From: CAVYUC01 sp963783085
GTDB taxonomy: Bacteria > Bacteroidota > Bacteroidia > Bacteroidales > Prolixibacteraceae
Direction: 5' to 3'
NCBI GenBank assembly: GCA_963783085.1
Contig: CAWAMJ010000005.1
Coordinates: 291,832-355,831, forward strand
Length of the DNA stretch: 64,000 nucleotides
Shown here: one piece after another, positions 16,548 to 23,504 of the stretch
Numbering within the stretch: position 1 is the stretch's first letter
Layout: each line of letters starts with the position of its first letter
The notes under the pieces: generated by a model
Seen by the model: only the letters and a program-made list of their open reading frames with translations
Told to the model about the DNA's origin: nothing
Databases searched by the model: none
Position numbers and translations under genes: made by a program

Positions 16548-17672
16548 TCAACTCCAGATGCCTGTCACAGGTTGACCGCAAAATTCGCATTTTCCGGAAA
16601 TAACATGGTTTTGAAGTATCTGGTAGCCCCGCCGTTCAACCACCATTTTATCGCAATGCGCACAAAATGTATTTTCGGCGCCAAGACCGGGCACATTTCC
16701 GATGTAAACATGTTTCAGCCCTTCGCCAACTGCAATTTCACGGGCGCTTTTCAAAATATTTACAGGTGTAGGCGGCAACTGGGTAAGTTTATACTGCGGA
16801 TAAAAACGGCTGAAATGAAGCGGTGTTTCTTCAAAACCATTTTGGGCCAGCCAGCCACACATTTTTTTAATCATTTCCAAATCGTCGGTCCACGAGGGCA
16901 CAACAAGGTTGGTGATTTCGAGCCACACACCTTCATTTTTCATTGTCGTGAGCGTGTCGAGAATGGGTTGCAGTTTGCCGGCATTCAGTTTCAGGTAAAT
17001 TTCCTCGCTGAACGATTTCAGGTCAATGTTGGCTGCATCAATCACCTTACACAGTTTCAGCAATGGATCGCGGTTGATGTAACCCGCTGAAACCATCACA
17101 TTTTTTATTCCCTCCTGATGAGCTAATTCAGAAGAATCGTAAGTGTATTCATAAAAAGTTATCGGTTCGGAATACGTGTAGGCAACCGACTGGCATTTGT
17201 TCGAAATGCAGCTGGCAACCACCTGATCGGGCAACAGATCGTAATTTTTTGTTTCCGTTGGGCTTTTCTGCGAAATCGTCCAGTTCTGGCAGTTCAGGCA
17301 GGCAAGGTTGCAACCCGCAGTGGCAATGGAAAATGCATTGCTTCCGGGCAAAAAATGCAGCAGTGGTTTTTTTTCAATCGGGTCGATGTGAATGGCGCAC
17401 GGATTTCCATACGCAATGGAATACAGTTTATCTTTTTTAGCTAAATGATTGTGGCAATCTCCGGTTTCGCCCTCTTTAATATCGCATTCGTTGGGGCAGG
17501 TCAGGCAGCGGAGTCCCTTGGGTGTTGTGGTATAAAACATGACCTCCTTCATCCACTTTTTCCCAACTTCGTTATTCTCCAAACCGGCCGAAACAGCCGT
17601 TAAAGGATTTCCCAAACACGCTACTCCGCCTGCTCCGAAAAATGCTGTTTTCAAAAACTGTCGTTTGTCCAT
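16548..17672 (-). CDS. amrS: AmmeMemoRadiSam-system radical SAM enzyme
   Basis: 374 aa. Radical SAM enzyme related to pyruvate-formate-lyase activases; the [4Fe-4S] site is C121-x3-C125-x2-C128 (CNLACLNC). An N-terminal cysteine set (C56, C59, C63, C73) and a C-terminal CxxC...CxxC ribbon (FCAHC, KCEFC) are further metal sites typical of this family. The N-terminus MDKRQFLKTAFFGAGGVACL resembles a Tat signal, with an R-Q-F-L-K core but only one arginine of the twin pair (KR). A signal is unusual for an enzyme needing cytoplasmic reductant; retention by this stretch as an anchor is possible. Substrate unknown. It is the last gene of the cluster that begins with the MEMO-AMMECR1 fusion. Confidence 0.9.
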   Translation of the reverse strand: MDKRQFLKTAFFGAGGVACLGNPLTAVSAGLENNEVGKKWMKEVMFYTTTPKGLRCLTCPNECDIKEGETGDCHNHLAKKDKLYSIAYGNPCAIHIDPIEKKPLLHFLPGSNAFSIATAGCNLACLNCQNWTISQKSPTETKNYDLLPDQVVASCISNKCQSVAYTYSEPITFYEYTYDSSELAHQEGIKNVMVSAGYINRDPLLKLCKVIDAANIDLKSFSEEIYLKLNAGKLQPILDTLTTMKNEGVWLEITNLVVPSWTDDLEMIKKMCGWLAQNGFEETPLHFSRFYPQYKLTQLPPTPVNILKSAREIAVGEGLKHVYIGNVPGLGAENTFCAHCDKMVVERRGYQILQNHVISGKCEFCGQPVTGIWS

Positions 17673-17719
17673 GATTTAAAATTTACGGTCGGTTTATTAA
17701 AATAGTACGAGACGAAAAA

Positions 17720-18721
17720 TTAAAAGATACGCGTTTTTGCTGCTGAAAAAGCCAAAGTTCCGCTCAGCACATTTAAGCCGGCAACAATGATGCAGGTTAC
17801 CATCAAACCCAATAAAGGAAGCAAGAATACTGCGGTTAAAAATGCCCCGAAAGCCGAACCCGCCAAATCGGTGCTGTAATTTATTCCGGAAGTTTCGCGG
17901 ATGCCCGGCGACTGCAACTGCGAAGCCAGACAGAACTCAAATCCAATTCCGAAAGAGAGGACGAAAATCAGAATAAAAAACAGCAACTGAACTATAAAAC
18001 TCCATCCGGAAACGGCATTTATTAAATGAATGAAAAGCGGCAGCAGCAATGCAAATGCGGCGATCAAAAATTGTAAAATGTAATAGAATCTGGAAAGCTG
18101 GTTTTTTTTATGATTTCTTTTTTCCGGAGATTCCTGTTTTTCCTGCAGATTTCCCTGCCTGTCCGGCAGACGGGAACTACGCTCAGTGTTACTGTCACAG
18201 TGAGCGTAGTCGAACTGTGAGTTGTTTTCACCAATTCGATAATTAAACAAACTTCCCATCGCCAAACCTCCCATAAATACCGAGAAGAAAAGCGCGGTGG
18301 CCAGATAAATACTGCCGACAAAAATCTGGTAGGCCAGCAACATGACAATTTCGAGCGAAGCTGCCGTAAAACCGCCGGTGTAAAGTCCCGCTGTAATACT
18401 GTTGGTGCCCAGAAACAGTGCTATAAACATTACGGCAGGAATCAGTGCCAGCAGGTAATAACTCGTTCCGAAATGGCTCAGCCAGTGGCCTGCCTGTTTG
18501 ATAAACATGTAGGGCTGAAAATCACGGTTAATTTGGGTTTCTTCCTGCATTTGGGCCTCCAGTAGTTTGCTTCGTCCCGCCAGTAGATCATCGTCAAAAT
18601 AATATTGATTGACATATTCATTTTGAATATTTTTTTGCGCAACAAGCTCCGCAATATCCGGGGAGAGGGGCGAATCAGAAGCCAGAAAATAGTTTTTTTC
18701 ACCGGGCAAAATCAAGTTCAT
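17720..18721 (-). CDS. 3' part of split membrane spermidine-synthase-like gene
   Basis: 333 codons from the ATG at 18721. The first residues (LILPGEKNYFLASDSPLSPD) are the end of an aminopropyltransferase-like domain, not a protein start; they continue in another frame the domain that breaks off in the upstream gene. Then come about six hydrophobic segments. Residues near 165-205 form a polar loop (NSQFDYAHCDSNTERSS and on) coded by an inserted interspersed repeat (18150-18225). Either one gene was broken by a single A insertion in the A-run at 18721-18726, or the base call is wrong. Translational coupling of two halves through the 23-nt overlap is possible. Confidence 0.7.
   Translation of the reverse strand: MNLILPGEKNYFLASDSPLSPDIAELVAQKNIQNEYVNQYYFDDDLLAGRSKLLEAQMQEETQINRDFQPYMFIKQAGHWLSHFGTSYYLLALIPAVMFIALFLGTNSITAGLYTGGFTAASLEIVMLLAYQIFVGSIYLATALFFSVFMGGLAMGSLFNYRIGENNSQFDYAHCDSNTERSSRLPDRQGNLQEKQESPEKRNHKKNQLSRFYYILQFLIAAFALLLPLFIHLINAVSGWSFIVQLLFFILIFVLSFGIGFEFCLASQLQSPGIRETSGINYSTDLAGSAFGAFLTAVFLLPLLGLMVTCIIVAGLNVLSGTLAFSAAKTRIF
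18150..18225. repeat. interspersed palindromic repeats inside a coding region
   Basis: Two palindromic tracts lie side by side: CCTGCCTGTCCGGCAGACGGG and CACAGTGAGCGTAGTCGAAC with its mirror GTTCGAC...CACTGTG-like half. Both are of the kinds scattered between genes in Bacteroidota. Here they keep the reading frame open and encode a polar membrane-protein loop. Confidence 0.6.
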
Positions 18722-20324
18722 TTTTAAACCATATTCCGAGTGTTTTCCACAACGATGAATTTACATCGAGCGCATTCGACTCGGCATAATTGGCCGTAGA
18801 AGGCAAACTGGTGCAAACCACACTCTGCGGATTGCAGTGTTTTTTTACGATTTTGAAAAATTCTTTGGTGTAAAACCGGTTGTACCCCAACGTGGAAGGA
18901 GCGGGCAGGTTAAACAGGATAACATCGTAAATTTCTGAAGTCCGCTGTAAAAAGATACGGATATCCGATTTAACAATCTGCAAATTCTGAAATGTATCTT
19001 TTGTTCCGGTTATTTTTTCCCAGTATCCAAAAACTTCCGGATTGGTTTCGAGGTATGTAATTTCCGGATCACCATATTTCCGGATTTCCTGAATCATCCC
19101 GGAAATTCCTCCGGAAATGAGCAGAATTCGATGTGGATTTTTGTGCTGAACCATTGCAAAATGCACGGCTTCTTCGTTGTTCATCATATTTTCGGTGTAA
19201 AACTGAAGCTCGTTATTTTCGTAAAAATTCAGTTGATCGGCCTGCCGTGTAACGATCAGGTTTCCGTAGCGTGTGCTCTGGTTAAGAACAATTTGCTGGC
19301 TCGGGTACATCCGTTTTTTTATTAGCCGGTCGGGTTTGGACAAAAAAATGAAAACCGGGACAACCAGGCCAATCAAAATATAAACCGGTTTTTGAGATTT
19401 CTTAAAGATTAACCAGCCACCAGTCAGAAGCACAATTCCGGTAGTTAATCCAATTACCTGGATCGAATTAAAAAAACGGCCGAGAACGATGCTGAAAACA
19501 ATTCCGCCCGCCAGGCTGCCCAGCGATTCCCAGGCATACGATTTTCCAATAAGGTTTTTGTTTTTCACTTCTGAAAAAAGTGTGGAAAATGTGGTGAAAA
19601 GGTAGCCCGAAAGATAACAAACGGGGAAGAGCAGCAACAAAACGCCAATGGCAGTTATTCCCAATCCGGTTATTGTTCCCGGAGGAAACAGCAGCGATTT
19701 TAATTCATAAAGCAGTCCGATTAAAATGGCAGGGAACAGGGCCAGAAAAGCGAGCATCAAAATTCCCCGGTTCAGGGTGAATTTCGCCGGAACAAATTTT
19801 TTGGCTGACCATGCGCCCCAGCCGGTCAGAAGCATCCAGCCGGCCATAACAATCCCCAGCACCAGCTCGTTTCCACCCAGTACGCTCATAAATTCCCGGA
19901 TAAAAATAACCTGGTTAATGATGGCCACAATCCCAAGTAAAAACAAAAACCAGTGGAATTTTAGAAATCCGGCAGGTTGAATAATTGTCGGTTGATTTGA
20001 TTTTGCGGCTTTTATCCGCCGTGAAAAATAATATTTCAGGTGCCACGATAAATGAAAAAATGAGATAAAAACCATCCCGATTCCAAAAGCGACATGCCAT
20101 TTCAGATAATTTTCGTAATTCGGGATTTGTAGTTTGTAGTTGATTTTTATGACGCTGAAAATACCCGGCAGGCCGGCAGCAAGAAATGTAACCAGCAACA
20201 GAATATTCCAGAATTTCCGGTGAAGGTTTTTGGGGAACAGTTCCCATTTCGAAAACAGCCAGGTGATAAAATAGGCTGAAAGGATGATTAGAGAAACCGG
20301 TATGAGCGGGTAAGCTGTATTCAT
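18699..20324 (-). CDS. 5' part of split membrane spermidine-synthase-like gene
   Basis: 541 codons. About eight to nine hydrophobic segments (1-330) lead into a Rossmann-type aminopropyl/methyltransferase domain (about 345-541). The SAM-site glycine loop reads LISGGISGMIQE, and the place of the catalytic aspartate pair of spermidine synthases reads YDVILFNLPAPSTL, so the usual acid is an asparagine. The later NRFYTKEFF is typical of this membrane group. Polyamine synthesis is therefore doubtful; a related transfer reaction is more likely. The frame ends in ELDFAR just where homologous text continues in the +1 frame. It overlaps the upstream MEMO-AMMECR1 stop by 4 nt (ATGA), so it belongs to the same operon. 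Confidence 0.75.
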   Translation of the reverse strand: MNTAYPLIPVSLIILSAYFITWLFSKWELFPKNLHRKFWNILLLVTFLAAGLPGIFSVIKINYKLQIPNYENYLKWHVAFGIGMVFISFFHLSWHLKYYFSRRIKAAKSNQPTIIQPAGFLKFHWFLFLLGIVAIINQVIFIREFMSVLGGNELVLGIVMAGWMLLTGWGAWSAKKFVPAKFTLNRGILMLAFLALFPAILIGLLYELKSLLFPPGTITGLGITAIGVLLLLFPVCYLSGYLFTTFSTLFSEVKNKNLIGKSYAWESLGSLAGGIVFSIVLGRFFNSIQVIGLTTGIVLLTGGWLIFKKSQKPVYILIGLVVPVFIFLSKPDRLIKKRMYPSQQIVLNQSTRYGNLIVTRQADQLNFYENNELQFYTENMMNNEEAVHFAMVQHKNPHRILLISGGISGMIQEIRKYGDPEITYLETNPEVFGYWEKITGTKDTFQNLQIVKSDIRIFLQRTSEIYDVILFNLPAPSTLGYNRFYTKEFFKIVKKHCNPQSVVCTSLPSTANYAESNALDVNSSLWKTLGIWFKNELDFAR

Positions 20325-21844
20325 TGGGTCGTCAGCTTCAGTTCCTTTTCGTTAAAAATCAGCGCTTTGTAAGTGTACAATTCAGCATCTTTCCAGCCAT
20401 CCCACCCGATGTGCGCTTTATCGCGGGCGCAATGTCCCAGGAACTCTTCCAGGTTCCAGCCGGTTTCCTCTGCTACCTGTGGCAGGAAAGTCCCGCTGCG
20501 GTTGCCTTTCACCATGTAAATTCCTTCTTTTCCAAGCTCAAATTCTTCAATGCTGCCGATCTTTTTTAGTGGTGTTAAAACCGAAACTTCAATCTCGATG
20601 AAAGGCAATTCATGTTTCTGAACCTGCGAGAAACGATTGTCCTGGAAAGCCGCTGCAACTGCCATTTGTTCCACCACTTTGTAAAGCGGATCGGTGGCCA
20701 TGAAACGACCAATGCAACCGCGGAGGTCACCGTTTTTATAAAGTGTAACAAAAGCGCCGCACGGGGTTTTTAACACCTCCGAAAGTTGTGAATTTTCAAC
20801 TGCTGGAATGTCGTTGTTTTGCATCCGGGTTTCGATGGAAAGCCGGGCCAGCTTCAGCAACTGGATTTTATCGGGTTCCGACAACGAAAAGCCGGCAGAA
20901 GAAGTTTCCTGGTTGCGGTAAAACACAAACGAATGGTAGCCAACCACCTGGTTTTTTTCGCCGTACGGTGTGTCGCCCGAATTTATGTATTTGATGTGCT
21001 CTGCTTTTATTCCCGGTGTTTCCGATGTCAGGTCAAGCAGTGTGAGAATCGAGCTCCAGCCACAACTGCTGGTTACCAGTCCCCGGATATTTTTAGATGA
21101 ATTTTTTTGCAGGGCATCAACAAATGCCGACGGCGAATTCCGGGAAATCGCATCGCCGGTTTGTTTGTCTGCCTCCAGCGCCCCGGAGTAATCGGGATAA
21201 TGCGAAAAATCGCTGCTGATAATAAACAGGTTGTCTTGGTTGAAATACGGCTTAAGCGTTTCTGCAATTTTATTACAGGTGGCTGCCGATTGCGTTCCAA
21301 TAACAATCGGAACGATTTTAAAAGGTTTCTTCATTCTGTACTGAAGAAACGGCAACTGCACCTCGATGCTGTGCTCGCGGCTGTGCGCCCCGGGAGAAAA
21401 TGTAAACAGCTTATTTTCGTTTATCAGTTTTTTAGCCAGTTCAGTATCAACTTCCACCATTCCCAGCGGAGTTTGGTAACTTCCTTTGCTGTAAACCGAA
21501 GCTCCGTTTAGAAGTTGGTGGTGGCTCGTTCCCAAAATAAAAATCCGCGAATATTCATGGTCGGGAGGCAATTTTGCATAAGCCGATGCAGCCACTTCGC
21601 CGGAGAAAACATAACCCGCGTGCGGAACAATAACAGCGGCAATATTATCCGCCGTTTCTTCATTTTTTACCGAAATAAAAAAAGTGGTAAGTTGTTTTCG
21701 CAACTGCCCGGCATCAGCGGGATAAAACGAACCGGCAACCGAAGGCGGACGAACGGATGTTTCCTCCTTTCCCTGTCCGCTACAGGCGAGGCCGGACAAC
21801 AAAAAAATAAAAATAAACCAACGGAAAATCACCAACTTTTTCAT
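20321..21844 (-). CDS. amrB: MEMO-AMMECR1 fusion lipoprotein (AmmeMemoRadiSam proteins B and A)
   Basis: 507 aa. A signal peptide with a lipoprotein-like cysteine (GLAC, C21) is followed by a MEMO-like domain (about 32-310) and an AMMECR1 domain (about 322-505). The MEMO site residues known from human MEMO1 all have counterparts: H75 in PHAGY, H108/H109 in TSHH, H215 in DFSHY and C261 in SSCGW. The AMMECR1 hallmark LRGCIG holds C377. The two parts are separate proteins in many genomes; fusion plus export to the periplasm or outer leaflet is notable. It is the first gene of the cluster. The biochemical role of the system is unknown. Confidence 0.9.
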   Translation of the reverse strand: MKKLVIFRWFIFIFLLSGLACSGQGKEETSVRPPSVAGSFYPADAGQLRKQLTTFFISVKNEETADNIAAVIVPHAGYVFSGEVAASAYAKLPPDHEYSRIFILGTSHHQLLNGASVYSKGSYQTPLGMVEVDTELAKKLINENKLFTFSPGAHSREHSIEVQLPFLQYRMKKPFKIVPIVIGTQSAATCNKIAETLKPYFNQDNLFIISSDFSHYPDYSGALEADKQTGDAISRNSPSAFVDALQKNSSKNIRGLVTSSCGWSSILTLLDLTSETPGIKAEHIKYINSGDTPYGEKNQVVGYHSFVFYRNQETSSAGFSLSEPDKIQLLKLARLSIETRMQNNDIPAVENSQLSEVLKTPCGAFVTLYKNGDLRGCIGRFMATDPLYKVVEQMAVAAAFQDNRFSQVQKHELPFIEIEVSVLTPLKKIGSIEEFELGKEGIYMVKGNRSGTFLPQVAEETGWNLEEFLGHCARDKAHIGWDGWKDAELYTYKALIFNEKELKLTTQ

Positions 21845-21896
21845 GGCAGGTTAAATTGATTTTTGTCTTATAAAATTACCAATAAATGGCTAATTA

Positions 21897-22033
21897 TACT
21901 TTGACACTTTCGAAAAATCAACCTGATTTTACCCTAAAATCCCTAAAAGGATCAGGATGATTTTTCTCTTTTCTTCCTTTAGGGCCGAGGTAAAAAGGAG
22001 AAAAATCTAATTTTAAACCAATCTGTCAAAGTA
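21897..22033. repeat. inverted-repeat element with nested hairpin
   Basis: 137 bp bounded by a perfect 10-bp inverted repeat (TACTTTGACA at 21897-21906, TGTCAAAGTA at 22024-22033). Inside is a long imperfect hairpin, GATTTTTCTC...GAGAAAAATC, around a TTTAGGGCCGAG loop. No coding capacity. It is unlike the element at 16417-16521. A small non-autonomous element is the simplest reading. Confidence 0.65.
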
Positions 22034-22140
22034 GAACTAATTTTCAAGTCAGGCTGACTAAATTGAATTATACTTTACCAACTGAGCAACCGCGGCAATA
22101 TTTCCTTTGACAATCGTTTTTTTTTGAGAAAATGGCTGTT

Positions 22141-23346
22141 TTATTCGCTGACAAAATCCTGCAAATAGATAAAACGTCCGGTTAATTTTCCGTTTTTGGT
22201 AATTGATGCACGCTCGATAACACCTTCTTTATCATCGCCGAACAGCGCCGGGAATACTCTATCGATGAGGTTACGGCCGAAATCTTCTGATGCATCGCGG
22301 GGCAATTCGCAGGGCAGGTTGTCAACTGCTTGCACAGTAACATTTTTTTCACTGGAAAAAGGCAGTTCAACCTGTTCGGTAAACGGGTTGTAATCGTAAA
22401 ACGGATCGGCAATGGTTGCGGCTTTTTTTGTAGACGGGATTGAACCTTCAATATCACAGGTAATATCTGAAATGACGCTGATTCGGAACGCATCATTTTT
22501 CATTTCTCCGGAAGTGAATAAAACGGGGGCTTTTGGGTCCCAGTAGGCTGCGGCAATCAATAAATCGGTAGTTCGCGCAAACGGAAGAAATGCGTTCTCA
22601 TATTGTTCGGGATGATTGAAAAAATGGAGCAAATCAAAAGCGCTCCCGTCTTTTCTTTTTACATAATTTTGGGGGCGCAGTTGCGAAAAAACAGGTTGGC
22701 CCGGAATTTCATTTTTTAAATATTCGTATGGCGAAAGGTTTTTGATTTTCAGGTATTCCAAAATTTCAATCACCCCGCCGGCAACCCGGCCGTCGCCGGT
22801 AACTGCAATTTTTACCGGCGGCAATTTAGTATCATTAAGCTGTTCGAACATTTCATCGATGTTGTAACATTGCCACGCCGGTTTGATTTCGAAAAGCCGG
22901 TTTCGCAATCCAAAGGCACGAATTCCGCTGTATGCGCCAACCAATCCGGCAAACCGGCCAAAGCCAATGATTCGAAAACCGTCTTTGTCGGTTAATACTT
23001 CATAGTCGATCAACTGAATTTTTTTCCTGAGCGCTTCCTGCAAAAGGGTGCGGTTGTAAGCTTGCTTTTTTATCGTATGCGAAAAGAAAAAATAAATTTT
23101 CCCCGGAATGAGCTCGCGAACCGGAACTTCTTTCACGCCCATCAAAACATCACACTCGCTTAAATTTTCTGTTACCGTGATCCCTTTTTCTTTATAATCA
23201 TCATCTTTAAAAGCACGGACCGCACTGAACTGCACAACGATTTTGCTGTCCGGGAATTTTTCTTGCACTTCCACACATTGTTCCGGTGTTAACGGAACCC
23301 GTTTGTCCGGTGGTGTCTTTCCTTCCCGCAATATTCCAATTTTCAT
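22141..23346 (-). CDS. NAD(P)-dependent dehydrogenase of the alanine/saccharopine dehydrogenase family
   Basis: 401 aa from the ATG at 23346 (MKIGILREGKTPPDKRVPLT), the canonical family start; an ATG 14 codons upstream adds only VVVILNKNNIF-like text. The N-terminal alanine-dehydrogenase/transhydrogenase-like domain (1-130) carries the R-x-x-L-T-P motif; the nucleotide-binding region has VTGDGRVAGGVIEIL (about 185-200). GFGRFAGLVGAYSGIRA near 135-150 is typical of the saccharopine-dehydrogenase-like branch. The lysine branch is unlikely to be complete here, since no partner gene is near. Stands alone between two non-coding stretches. Confidence 0.8.
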   Translation of the reverse strand: MKIGILREGKTPPDKRVPLTPEQCVEVQEKFPDSKIVVQFSAVRAFKDDDYKEKGITVTENLSECDVLMGVKEVPVRELIPGKIYFFFSHTIKKQAYNRTLLQEALRKKIQLIDYEVLTDKDGFRIIGFGRFAGLVGAYSGIRAFGLRNRLFEIKPAWQCYNIDEMFEQLNDTKLPPVKIAVTGDGRVAGGVIEILEYLKIKNLSPYEYLKNEIPGQPVFSQLRPQNYVKRKDGSAFDLLHFFNHPEQYENAFLPFARTTDLLIAAAYWDPKAPVLFTSGEMKNDAFRISVISDITCDIEGSIPSTKKAATIADPFYDYNPFTEQVELPFSSEKNVTVQAVDNLPCELPRDASEDFGRNLIDRVFPALFGDDKEGVIERASITKNGKLTGRFIYLQDFVSE

Positions 23347-23504
23347 AAAAATGTTGTTTTTGTTTAAGATAACCACTACGTAGCACATTCAGTTTAAATC
23401 TTTTGAGAATATATGCTGCAAATATTCGGAGATTAAAACCCTAATAAATTAAATTCATTCTTAGTCAAAATATAGCAATATTTGTGTCTCTAAAATAAGA
23501 AGAT

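Noticed and set aside
18699..18730. Programmed -1 ribosomal frameshift between the two halves of the membrane gene
   Set aside because: The needed shift is +1, and the run TTTAAAAATG does not form an X-XXY-YYZ site in the zero frame. A one-base insertion or base-call error is simpler.
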